A stretch of 64,000 nt of DNA from Bacteroidales bacterium. Its GTDB lineage: Bacteria > Bacteroidota > Bacteroidia > Bacteroidales > F082. The position numbers were made by a program, and so were the translations under genes. The notes beneath the pieces are model-generated. The model was given only the letters and a program-made list of their open reading frames with translations, made no database searches and was not told where the DNA came from. Shown here in pieces: positions 50,114 to 57,462 of this stretch (its first letter is position 1; every line of letters starts with the position of its first letter). Location of the stretch: assembly GCA_016285355.1 (NCBI GenBank), contig JAEEQP010000002.1, positions 69,936 to 133,935 on the forward strand, read 5' to 3'.

Positions 50114-50719
50114 TTAAAAAATCTGTTTCAAATACGTTGTTGCTTCAGGCCCTTCATTAAACACCAAATCCAAAACGCTCAAATCGGGTGCAAAAGGAAA
50201 CTTCTCGCTAAACACTTGATAATAAGCAGGGAAGAGGTTGGCATCAAACGGTTTTTTAGGGCTGAAAGCCTCTCTCAAATCATTTTCAGCCTCGCGAACA
50301 TAGTCCGTCGAATGTACAATGTCTTTCTTGACTTTCAGCATTTTGAGAATCGCCCGCAAGGCCGCATCATTCAAGTCGACAAGCCGCTCAAAATGACCTT
50401 CAAAGATGGGTCTCAGGTAGTCGTAATAATGGTCGAAATAAGGCGAGGCCTTGTAAGCGGATTCCAAACAACGGCTGTGGATGTGCTGCCATGGCTCGAT
50501 GGGGCTGAGAGCCATGTCCTTGGTCATGGTGTGGTTGCCGTTCACTTTGACGACAGGCACACTGAGGCTCTCCACACCGTTGGCAGTCATCACACGGCAA
50601 CGGTTACGGTAGGTTTGTTTGTGATAGGTCTCGCAAACCTCAACCACAGGCTTGTCTTCGGCCAGAAAACGAGCCATGTAGCTGATACTCGGAAAGTATG
50701 CCGTACTAAAGAGGGCCAA
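50114..50719 (-). CDS. WbqC-family protein
   Basis: A 201-residue cytoplasmic protein of the WbqC-like family, whose members are linked with sugar or glycolipid metabolism but are not well characterised. Family wording: STAYFPSISYMARFLAEDKP near the start, ETYHKQTYRNRCRVMTANG, LSVPVVKVNGNHT, then WQHIHSRCLESAYKASPYF and HYYDYLRPIFEG, and the C-terminal FSEKFPFAPDLSVLDLVFNE. The only start in frame is TTG at 50,719: a TGA lies two codons upstream. It begins 18 bases after the thioredoxin stop, so it is the second gene of that operon. Confidence 0.85.
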   Translation of the reverse strand: MALFSTAYFPSISYMARFLAEDKPVVEVCETYHKQTYRNRCRVMTANGVESLSVPVVKVNGNHTMTKDMALSPIEPWQHIHSRCLESAYKASPYFDHYYDYLRPIFEGHFERLVDLNDAALRAILKMLKVKKDIVHSTDYVREAENDLREAFSPKKPFDANLFPAYYQVFSEKFPFAPDLSVLDLVFNEGPEATTYLKQIF

Positions 50720-50737
50720 ATCTCAAAAACTTAATCT

Positions 50738-51175
50738 TTACTTGATCAGTCGTTCCTGAATGACCTGCCGATAACCTTCCTCCTGCATTGCCCCTACTTG
50801 CATGGTGGGCTGGCCTTCCAAAGGAATGAACAGCACCATGGGGATGCTTTTCACCTGGAATGCGGCGGCAAGCTCCTTCTCTTGGTCCACATTGACTTTG
50901 TAAATGAGCAATTTGCCTTCATATTCTTCAGCCAGTTTCTCCATGATAGGAGCCACGCGGCGGCATGGACCGCACCAGTCGGCATAGAAATCGACGACGG
51001 CGGGAAGGCTACCTTTATATATAAAGGTGTTCGGATTGTTCTCAAAGTTCCAGACTTTTTTCAGGAACTCGTTGTAAGTCAATTGTTTTACTTTCGGTTC
51101 TTCTTTCTTTTCCTGCGCGTTGGCCGTGAAGGCGGTGGCAAGGATTGCAATAGCGATAAGGATAGTTTTCTTCAT
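50738..51175 (-). CDS. periplasmic thioredoxin-fold protein
   Basis: A 145-residue exported thioredoxin. I start at MKKTILIAIAILATAFTANA (51,175), which gives a clean signal peptide; an in-frame ATG 8 codons upstream would precede it. The active site is FYADWCGPCRRVAPIMEKLA, with the classical WCGPC. The cis-proline lies in VKSIPMVLFIPLEG and a VNVDQEKELAAAFQV strand lies between. A segment before the fold (YNEFLKKVWNFENNPN) is usual for small Bacteroidetes thioredoxins. It is likely a periplasmic disulfide reductase; partner unknown. First gene of an operon with wbqC. Confidence 0.9.
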   Translation of the reverse strand: MKKTILIAIAILATAFTANAQEKKEEPKVKQLTYNEFLKKVWNFENNPNTFIYKGSLPAVVDFYADWCGPCRRVAPIMEKLAEEYEGKLLIYKVNVDQEKELAAAFQVKSIPMVLFIPLEGQPTMQVGAMQEEGYRQVIQERLIK

Positions 51176-51196
51176 GTTTTTATTGATTTCTGCCTG

Positions 51197-51204
51197 CAAA
51201 AATA
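51197..51204 (-). promoter_or_regulatory. -7 box (TATTTTTG) of the thioredoxin/wbqC operon
   Basis: TATTTTTG on the minus strand, 22 bases before the chosen start. Confidence 0.6.
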
Positions 51205-51256
51205 AGCAAAGTTTTGAAATTTTGCCTAAAATCGCTTGCTCAATCTTGTTTTTTCT

Positions 51257-51264
51257 TATTTTTG
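51257..51264 (+). promoter_or_regulatory. -7 box (TATTTTTG) of the FISUMP gene
   Basis: TATTTTTG on the plus strand with TTG about 12 bases further up. The leader to ATG 51,362 would be about 90 bases. It is divergent from the thioredoxin promoter 60 bases away. Confidence 0.55.
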
Positions 51265-51361
51265 TCCTTCACATCTCAAAAGAAGTCAGTGCGTCCAAAT
51301 AGGAACGCATGCATTGCTTTCTTGTAAAGACAGAATTTATTTACACTCAAATCTTTATGTT

Positions 51362-54172
51362 ATGAAAAAGCTATTGTTTACAGCATTTTGCTTGTTCGCC
51401 CTGATGGCCACAAGCGCGAGCCTCAAGGCTCAAGAAATCACCATCAATCTCAGTCACGGCTGGACGTGGATTAGCTACACGCGAGCCGATACCCTGACTT
51501 TCGCCGAGGCGTTGGGTTACTTCATACCAGCGAATGGCGATGTGATTAAGTCGCAAAACGGCAGTGCCTCCTTCAACAACGGACGATGGAGAGGAACCTT
51601 GCGGCAGTTCTATCCAGGCTTGGGCTACATGTATTACTCAAGTCGGACAGAACCGATTTCCTTCGTTTACACCCATGCCTACCAGCCTGAGGTGAGCACA
51701 GGAACCGTTTCTGGCATCACCACCACTTCTGCTACCGTGGGAGGCAACTTCTTGAACGACGGCGGCGCGACGATGAAGCAATGCGGCATCTGCTGGGGCA
51801 CGAATGAGAATCCGACTATCAATAACAATGTCGTTTTGGTCGAGGAATTGACTACGGGCGAGTATGCCCTGGAATTGGCGAACCTCATTCCGGGCACGAC
51901 CTACCATGCCCGCGCCTTCGCCACGAACACCGTAGGCACCACATACGGCGAGGATGTGACTTTCACCACTACGTTCGTCCTGCCCACGGTGACGACCGAC
52001 GAGGCGAGTTGGGTGACCACGACGACCGCGATTGTAGGCGGACAGTTCTCCTTCGTGGGCAACTGCGTCGTCACGGAATGCGGTGTCTGCTATAGGATTG
52101 AACAAGGGGAAGAAACCTGCCTTGCCGACAGCACCAACGCCAGTCCCTTCTCGATGAACCTGACCGACCTCTTGCCCAACACCACCTACATCGTCCGTGC
52201 CTACGCGACGAACGGAGCGGGAACGGCCTACGGCGAGGAGAAAACCTTCACCACGCTTGAGGAGCCGCCTGCGTTCCCGGACGGAGCCATCGACAGCAAG
52301 TTCACCGTCAATGCGTATAACGGACAGGTGTACTTCTCGCAGGGCAATTTGCAATACATCGGCAGTGCAGCAGATCCTTACTGGAAGTTCGCTGAATACC
52401 AATGGTACCGTTTTGGAGAAACCACTGGCCAAAACAGCACGAATGAGGATGTCGACCGCGACCTATTCGGATGGGGAACGAGCGGCTACGACCATGGTGC
52501 CAACTGCTACCAGCCTTGGAGCACGAGCACGAGTTCTGCCGACTATTACGCATACGGCAACTCTCAGTACAACCTCTACGACCAGACAGGCCAAGCTGAT
52601 TGGGGCTACAACGCCATCGCCAATGGCGGCAATCAAGAGAACAGTGGCTGGCGCACACTGACCAAAGATGAATGGTATTATGTGTTCAACACACGTACAG
52701 ATGCCGCATCGAAATACGGACACGGATGTGTGAATGGTGTAAACGGCATGGTTCTCCTACCCGACGAATGGATTTTGCCCGAGGGGCTGAGTTTCACTTC
52801 GGGCAACAGCAGTTGGGCCAATGTCTACACTGCGGAGCAGTGGGTACAGATGGAGGCCAATGGCGCGGTGTTCCTGCCCGTTAGCGGCTACCGTCGTGGT
52901 ACGTCACTCAATGATGTTGATTCCCACGGATGGTATTGGACGAGTTCTTACGACGGCAACAACGTGTATAATGTGAAAGTTCACAGTGGTTCTCTCAATT
53001 CGCAGCATAGCGACAACCGCTATGACGGAAACTTAGTACGCTTGGTGCGCAATACTGTAATCGTCCCGCCTTCGGTGACAACTTATAGTGTGACAGGTAT
53101 CACCAATGCAACGGCGATTGTAGGTGGACAGATTACTGACTATGGTGGTGTCGCCGCAACAGAATACGGCATCTGCTACAGGATGGAACAAGGTGAGGAG
53201 ACTTGTGTTGCCGCTAATGGAATCAACAACAATACTTTTTGGAAAAACTTGCAGGACTTGACCCCCAACACGACATACATCGTTCGCGCCTACGCTACAA
53301 ACGGAGAAGGTACAAGTTATGGTGAGGAAATGAGTTTCACTACACTTGAAGAAGCCCCTACGCTTCCTCAAGGAATCATCAACGGATTGTTCACTATCAA
53401 TAGCAACGATGAACAGGTGTATTTCTCGCAAGGCAATTTGCAATACACCAAATCGACCCAAACATGGAGTTTCATGGAACACCAGTATGATGTGCTTGGG
53501 ACAAATGGACAAAATGTAGGTGAGGATTATGCGAATACGGATATTGTAAGCTATTTTGGTTGGGGAACAAGCGGATGCAATTTGCGCAATACAAACACAG
53601 GTTATTACTACCAACCCTATAACACCCTCGATCCAGATGGTTCTTATTATGGTACATTAGGGGATGACGATCTCACTGGGGATTATGCCAACGGCGATTG
53701 GGGTGTTTATAACCCTATCAGCAACGGTGGCAATGTTACTCAATCGTGGCGGACATTGTCCAAAGCTGAATGGGATTATGTGTTTGAAGGTAGGACCGAT
53801 GCTTCTTCAAAGTGGGGACGTGGCAATGTTGCTGGCGTAAATGGTGTTATCTTGCTCCCTGATGTATGGGCAATGCCTATGGGACTCACATTCATCGCTG
53901 GCCCTGGTAGTAGTTTCGATTCGAATACTTATACGGAGCAACAATGGACAGCCATGCAGACTGTAGGTGCTGTGTTTCTTCCAGCAGCAGGCTGGCGTAC
54001 TGGGGCTGAGGTTTCCCATGTGAACGACTGGGTTGATTATTGGACGGTATCTTCAGAGAGTAATCGTTCCGCGTATAATGTATGGGTCACTAACGATAGT
54101 TTTTATGGAGGGCATGATAGCTCATGGCGTCATCGTGGCTATCCTGTGCGCATGGTGCGCAATGCAGAATAA
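51362..54172 (+). CDS. secreted FISUMP surface protein
   Basis: A 936-residue protein from MKKLLFTAFCLFALMATSAS with a signal peptide ending LKAQ. First domain: NLSHGWTWISYTRADTLTFA ... RQFYPGLGYMYYS, a module found at the start of many Bacteroidales surface proteins. Then two fibronectin-like domains (TVSGITTTSATVGGNFLNDG, LANLIPGTTYHARAFATNT). Then two copies of a unit: fibronectin-like domain followed by a FISUMP-type lectin-like domain (VYFSQGNLQYIG ... WRTLTKDEWYYVFNTR ... GMVLLPDEWILP ... VRLVRN and again to VRMVRNAE). The two units are similar enough to be an internal duplication. There is no T9SS sorting domain, so the export route beyond the periplasm is unclear. The 3' end is overlapped by the damaged toxin frame on the other strand. 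Confidence 0.8.
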   Translation: MKKLLFTAFCLFALMATSASLKAQEITINLSHGWTWISYTRADTLTFAEALGYFIPANGDVIKSQNGSASFNNGRWRGTLRQFYPGLGYMYYSSRTEPISFVYTHAYQPEVSTGTVSGITTTSATVGGNFLNDGGATMKQCGICWGTNENPTINNNVVLVEELTTGEYALELANLIPGTTYHARAFATNTVGTTYGEDVTFTTTFVLPTVTTDEASWVTTTTAIVGGQFSFVGNCVVTECGVCYRIEQGEETCLADSTNASPFSMNLTDLLPNTTYIVRAYATNGAGTAYGEEKTFTTLEEPPAFPDGAIDSKFTVNAYNGQVYFSQGNLQYIGSAADPYWKFAEYQWYRFGETTGQNSTNEDVDRDLFGWGTSGYDHGANCYQPWSTSTSSADYYAYGNSQYNLYDQTGQADWGYNAIANGGNQENSGWRTLTKDEWYYVFNTRTDAASKYGHGCVNGVNGMVLLPDEWILPEGLSFTSGNSSWANVYTAEQWVQMEANGAVFLPVSGYRRGTSLNDVDSHGWYWTSSYDGNNVYNVKVHSGSLNSQHSDNRYDGNLVRLVRNTVIVPPSVTTYSVTGITNATAIVGGQITDYGGVAATEYGICYRMEQGEETCVAANGINNNTFWKNLQDLTPNTTYIVRAYATNGEGTSYGEEMSFTTLEEAPTLPQGIINGLFTINSNDEQVYFSQGNLQYTKSTQTWSFMEHQYDVLGTNGQNVGEDYANTDIVSYFGWGTSGCNLRNTNTGYYYQPYNTLDPDGSYYGTLGDDDLTGDYANGDWGVYNPISNGGNVTQSWRTLSKAEWDYVFEGRTDASSKWGRGNVAGVNGVILLPDVWAMPMGLTFIAGPGSSFDSNTYTEQQWTAMQTVGAVFLPAAGWRTGAEVSHVNDWVDYWTVSSESNRSAYNVWVTNDSFYGGHDSSWRHRGYPVRMVRNAE

Positions 54173-54194
54173 TCCAATGAATTAGTAGGTCGTT

Positions 54195-54222
54195 GTAGAG
54201 ACGGTGTGTACACCGTCTCTAC
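54195..54222. repeat. family B palindrome between convergent genes
   Basis: GTAGAGACGGTGT-GT-ACACCGTCTCTAC, 28 bases, 22 bases after the FISUMP stop and inside the run-on frame of the damaged toxin. Confidence 0.85.
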
Positions 54223-54235
54223 CGGCCAAACGACG

Positions 54236-54284
54236 AAAACCACCCGAAAATTCCGTGAAAAACGCGGAAGGGTCGGGTGGTTTT
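54236..54284 (+). terminator. intrinsic terminator of the FISUMP gene
   Basis: Stem AAAACCACCCG/CGGGTGGTTTT with an inner TTCCG/CGGAA pairing, followed by TTTTGTTGTT. It also ends the minus-strand toxin message on its T-rich side, where it replaces the expected end of the toxin gene. Confidence 0.8.
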
Positions 54285-54501
54285 GTTGTTCCCAAATGAG
54301 AAGCCAGTTGGGTTGAATATGGCATTCCCATTGGCCTTTGCGGTCGCCATGAAGTTGGTGTGGAAGGTATTCTTTTGGCAGTTTTCCATCCACCGACAGG
54401 ATTCTGATGGCTTCTCGAATGAGTTCCATGTCATAACCCCGCTTTTTGCAAAGCCGCATATCGCGTTTAAACTCGCCCGTAAACTTGATGCTGTACATAG
54501 G

Positions 54502-54735
54502 CTATCCGAAAATCTGTTTAAACAAATCATCTACGTCTTTTGCCTCATATACTCGTCCTTCATCAAGGTCTTTCAAGGATCGTTCGTAGGCCGTCATTCT
54601 TTTGCGCCGAGGTCTTGATACCTTTCCAACCCCACGTAACATGCTGATGGCCTTTTTGATGTCGTTGATAAGCGACATGTCCTTGATGTCGACTATCAAT
54701 TGCCCCTCGGCAGGAATGTTTGCAGTGTTTGCCAT
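54502..54735 (-). CDS. antitoxin of the damaged YafQ-type pair
   Basis: A 77-residue protein starting MANTANIPAEGQLIVDIKD (54,735), placed after the -7 box at 54,765-54,772; a longer in-frame start at 54,810 precedes that box. It contains DIKKAISMLRGVGKVSRPRR and ends SLKDLDEGRVYEAKDVDDLF, the acidic tail with (A/E)xDVDDLFKxI seen in antitoxins paired with YafQ/RelE toxins in this phylum. It appears intact, unlike its toxin. It ends 3 bases before the toxin start. Confidence 0.75.
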   Translation of the reverse strand: MANTANIPAEGQLIVDIKDMSLINDIKKAISMLRGVGKVSRPRRKRMTAYERSLKDLDEGRVYEAKDVDDLFKQIFG

Positions 54736-54764
54736 GATACCTGTTTTTTGTGGTTTTACGGCTG

Positions 54765-54772
54765 CAAAAATA
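54765..54772 (-). promoter_or_regulatory. -7 box (TATTTTTG) of the second toxin-antitoxin unit
   Basis: TATTTTTG on the minus strand, 30 bases before the chosen antitoxin start. Confidence 0.55.
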
Positions 54773-54825
54773 ATCAAACTATCGGAATTTTGCCGCAAAA
54801 CATGTTCCAATTTCGCTTTTTTTTC

Positions 54826-54979
54826 TACTTTTGCAGCTTCAAATCAATGCCAATTTTTATGCTAAACACTTGTAAATTATTGATTATCAATGTAATTGGG
54901 GGGGGCAAATCTTCGTTCCATGCTTTCCCATACCCTTAGTCCAAGGCAGGACGAAGTGGCTTGCCTTGGATTTTTTTTT
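54826..54979 (+). ncRNA. putative short transcript or attenuated leader
   Basis: A promoter box (TACTTTTG, 54,826-54,833) is followed about 110 bases later by a strong terminator: stem TCCAAGGCA (54,940-54,948) with TGCCTTGGA (54,962-54,970), then nine T residues. Between them is a possible 30-codon leader frame (MPIFMLNTCKLLIINVIGGG, ending before the stem) that crosses a run of eight G residues at 54,898-54,905. It could be a small RNA or an attenuator ahead of the PLGSG/adhesin operon at 55,089. The gene-free stretch 54,736-55,088 also holds the AT-rich repeat at 55,031. Confidence 0.45.
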
Positions 54980-55030
54980 GTGCCTGTCATTGCGAGCGGA
55001 GCGGCGCAAGGCGGGTCTTCGGAATCCTTG

Positions 55031-55080
55031 AATCTTAAATCTTTAAATCTTTAAATCATTAAATCATAAATCCATAAATT
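55031..55080. repeat. AT-rich short tandem repeat before the PLGSG operon
   Basis: Consecutive copies and near copies of the 8-base word TTAAATCT/TTAAATCA run up to 9 bases before the ATG at 55,089. Such runs are common before Bacteroidetes genes and may keep the start region free of structure. Confidence 0.6.
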
Positions 55081-55088
55081 ACAACAAA

Positions 55089-55379
55089 ATGACCAAAAAG
55101 AAATCCCTGAAAGCCATAGCGCTTTCGCTCGGGCTGGCGGCCTTGATGGCGCCTGCCACCCCACTGAACGCCCAGAGCAGGCCCAGCGGCTTGTTCGGCA
55201 GCGACCCGCAAACCAACGACAACAGCCCCAAAGGCTTGATGAACCCAAACCGCAGCGGCGTGAGCTTCGGGTTCAGCAACGACAACTTCCAGCCCGCTCC
55301 CCTCGGCAGCGGCCTTGTCCTGCTGATTGGCGCCGGCCTCGGCTATGTGGCACTCAAAAAGAAGGAGGACGAACAATGA
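55089..55379 (+). CDS. small secreted protein with PLGSG-type C-terminal tail
   Basis: A 96-residue protein. Signal peptide MTKKKSLKAIALSLGLAALM ending in PLNAQ, then a short Asn/Ser/Pro/Gly-rich middle (RPSGLFGSDPQTNDNSPKGL). The tail is APLGSG, a helix (LVLLIGAGLGYVAL) and KKKEDEQ, the same three-part plan as the protein at 10,559. The middle of the two proteins is unrelated except for a GLF-x-x motif. Its stop overlaps the start of the adhesin lipoprotein by 4 bases (ATGA), so the two are translationally coupled. It could be a small envelope partner of that lipoprotein. Function unknown. Confidence 0.82.
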   Translation: MTKKKSLKAIALSLGLAALMAPATPLNAQSRPSGLFGSDPQTNDNSPKGLMNPNRSGVSFGFSNDNFQPAPLGSGLVLLIGAGLGYVALKKKEDEQ

Positions 55380-57298
55380 AAAGACTTGGAATGATTGTGA
55401 TGGCCGGCCTTTTGGTGCTGGGCCTCGCACAGTGCAAGAAAGAACAAACCAACAACACCCAAAGCGAGGGCAACGTTGTGAGGATTACGCTGAACGTTGG
55501 CCCTTCGACAGGCTCAGGGACCAACAACGGCTCAAGGGTGAATGTGGATCCGGATGCTATGGAGCAAGTCACTTTTGCAAACGGCGACCAGATTGTGGTG
55601 GCCAGCAACGGCGCAGTGGTCGGCACGCTGACCCGCGAAGAAGGGGTTTTCGGTGGCGAAATCACCAACCCCACGGAAGGCCAACCGCTCTATTTCTACT
55701 TCCTTGGCAACAAGCAAGGAACGGTTGCCAACGGCACCGCCGAATTGACCGTGAACATCAGCGACCAAACGACAGAGGCTGGCTTGCCCGTGATTTCGAT
55801 GGGACCATCCACGGTGAATTATTCCACTGCTGAGACCAACTACACCTCTAGTCTCCACAACAAGTGCTCGCTGATGAAGTTCAACGTGACCACGCCTTCC
55901 ACGGCTGCCATCTGCATCACGGGGATGAACAACACCGTGACGGTTGACTTCAGCAACCCGACCGACGAAGGCTTCACCTACGGCAAGGACGGCGACGGAC
56001 TGATCACGATGCCCGGCGTGACTTCGGAAAACACCACGACCTGGGCCATCGTGCTTCCGCAAGACGCTTTGGCTGAAGGCGAGGACGGCTCAGTTTATAC
56101 CGCCGACCATGCTTACGCCGGCACCCGCCCCCAAATGGATGCAATCGGGATGAACACGCTCCTCGATGCAGGCGTTGACCTGACTGCGGCATTTATCACT
56201 GCTTTTACCGTAGACTTCAATGACGGCATCCTTCCCGAAGGCTGGACGACCATCGACGCCGATGGCGACGGCTACAACTGGGTGCTTGACACGGAATGCG
56301 AGTCTGCCTATGGCTATGACCAAAGCAATGCAGGTTTCAATGGCAGCCACATGATTCTCTCTGGCTCGTACCATAAAACTGCAGGTGCTCTCCATCCTGA
56401 CAACTACCTTGTGTCGCCTAAAGTGACCTTGCGCAGCGGCAGCACCTTCAGCTTCTGGGCTGGCTCACAGGACTATCAATATCCCGCCGAGCACTTCGGC
56501 GTGTTCGTCTCCGACAACGACACGAGCGACTGGACGATGGTTCAGGAGTGGACGATGACCGCCAAGGGCGCGAGTGGCAACAGAGGCGCAGGCCGCGACG
56601 GCAACACCCGTGACCAAGGCAATTGGCACCAATATACTGTCGACCTGAGTGCCTACGCCGGAGAGAAGTACATCGCCATCCGTCACTTCGATTGCTCCGA
56701 CCAATTCTTTTTGAATGTCGATAATATCAGATTGGGCGACCCCGAACCCGGGACCTCATTCTCACAGAACTTCAATAATTCTGTTTTGCCCGAAGGCTGG
56801 ACCACCATCGACGCCGATGGCGACGGCTACAACTGGGTGCTTACCAATCAAATGGCAGCCTATGGCTATAGTGCTTCCAATGATGGCCACTATGGAACCG
56901 TAGGGATGACTTCAGGCTCATACCATGGATCTGTTGGCCCCCTTACTCCCGACAACTACCTTGTTACGCCTAAAGTGAACTTGGTTCAGGGCAGCACCTT
57001 CAGCTTCTGGGCTTGCGCCCAGGATGCCGATTATCCCGCCGAGCACTTTGGCGTGTATGTGTCCGACAACGGCACGAGCGGCTGGACGATGGTTCAGGAG
57101 TGGACGATGACCGCCAAAGGCGCGAGTGGCAACAAAGGCAATGGCCGCGACGGCAACACCCGTGACATAGGCAACTGGTATCAATATACCGTCGACCTGA
57201 GCGCCTACGCTGGAGAGAAGTACATCGCCATCCGTCACTTCAATTGCAGTGACGAGTTCTTTTTGGAAGTCGACGATATACTGCTGACCGTCAACTGA
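55376..57298 (+). CDS. lipoprotein with two gingipain-type cleaved-adhesin domains
   Basis: A 640-residue lipoprotein (MKRLGMIVMAGLLVLGLAQC, lipobox GLAQC). An N-terminal part of about 260 residues (RITLNVGPSTGSGTN, VTFANGDQIVVASNG) resembles fimbrillin-like lipoproteins. Then come two tandem copies, about 285-460 and 470-640, each starting with LPEGWTTIDADGDGYNWVL and containing PDNYLV(S/T)PKV, GSTFSFWA, YPAEHFGV and AGEKYIAIRHF. These are the cleaved-adhesin (haemagglutinin) domains otherwise attached to gingipains RgpA and Kgp. Here they are separate from the proteases and membrane-anchored by lipid. A family A repeat encodes GPSTGSGT near the N-terminus. Probably a surface adhesin; ligand unknown. 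Confidence 0.85.
   Translation: MKRLGMIVMAGLLVLGLAQCKKEQTNNTQSEGNVVRITLNVGPSTGSGTNNGSRVNVDPDAMEQVTFANGDQIVVASNGAVVGTLTREEGVFGGEITNPTEGQPLYFYFLGNKQGTVANGTAELTVNISDQTTEAGLPVISMGPSTVNYSTAETNYTSSLHNKCSLMKFNVTTPSTAAICITGMNNTVTVDFSNPTDEGFTYGKDGDGLITMPGVTSENTTTWAIVLPQDALAEGEDGSVYTADHAYAGTRPQMDAIGMNTLLDAGVDLTAAFITAFTVDFNDGILPEGWTTIDADGDGYNWVLDTECESAYGYDQSNAGFNGSHMILSGSYHKTAGALHPDNYLVSPKVTLRSGSTFSFWAGSQDYQYPAEHFGVFVSDNDTSDWTMVQEWTMTAKGASGNRGAGRDGNTRDQGNWHQYTVDLSAYAGEKYIAIRHFDCSDQFFLNVDNIRLGDPEPGTSFSQNFNNSVLPEGWTTIDADGDGYNWVLTNQMAAYGYSASNDGHYGTVGMTSGSYHGSVGPLTPDNYLVTPKVNLVQGSTFSFWACAQDADYPAEHFGVYVSDNGTSGWTMVQEWTMTAKGASGNKGNGRDGNTRDIGNWYQYTVDLSAYAGEKYIAIRHFNCSDEFFLEVDDILLTVN
55499..55522. repeat. family A repeat inside the adhesin lipoprotein gene
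   Basis: GGCCCTTCGACAGGCTCAGG in the forward orientation. In frame it encodes GPSTGSGT just after the first beta strand (RITLNV). Confidence 0.85.
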
Positions 57299-57310
57299 TG
57301 ACGGGCGGTT

Positions 57311-57359
57311 CTTCCGAATTTGCAATTCGGAAGTGTTGAGAGGGGAATTTGCAATTCCC
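57311..57359. repeat. two short palindromes sharing GAATTTGCAATTC
   Basis: CTTCCGAATT-TGC-AATTCGGAAG (57,311-57,333) and GGGAATT-TGC-AATTCCC (57,343-57,359), directly after the adhesin lipoprotein gene. The shared centre suggests a third dispersed palindrome family. Confidence 0.75.
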
Positions 57360-57367
57360 GCATGATC

Positions 57368-57409
57368 GTAGAGACGTCACGGTGAGTGGCGTCTCTACGT
57401 GTTTTTTTT
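57368..57409 (+). terminator. family B palindrome acting as terminator
   Basis: GTAGAGACGTCAC/GTGGCGTCTCTAC (one T-G pair, 5-base loop) followed closely by eight T residues at 57,402-57,409. It ends the PLGSG/adhesin operon. Confidence 0.75.
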
Positions 57410-57462
57410 GCCTGCCGGGGCACTGCCGTAGGCCACCAGCTTGCGTCCAAAGGTTACAAAAT

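Larger units (their letters stand above)
54139..54498 (-). pseudogene. YafQ-type toxin with disrupted C-terminus
   Basis: The first 75 or so residues are a good YafQ-family mRNase: IKFTGEFKRDMRLCKKRGYD, then LPHQLHGDRKGQWECHIQPN and WLLIWEQQN. In YafQ the strand after WLLIY continues to a conserved R-x-GTH-x-x-LF end with the catalytic His. Here the reading frame instead passes through a terminator hairpin (PTLPRFSRNFRVVFVVWPV), a family B palindrome (ETVYTPSLQRP) and the antisense of the FISUMP gene end. The GTH motif is absent, and the Asp before WLLI is Asn. I infer an inactive remnant. The antitoxin gene starts upstream with a 3-base gap. Confidence 0.75.

Noticed and set aside
54700..54939. 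A 79-codon plus-strand frame over the antitoxin start
   Set aside because: Its first part is antisense to the antitoxin. Only the last 30 codons lie after the promoter box, and these are described as a possible leader frame.
11454..57398. Family B palindromes as a CRISPR array
   Set aside because: Copies are scattered over 46 kb, mostly single, without regular spacers or cas genes.
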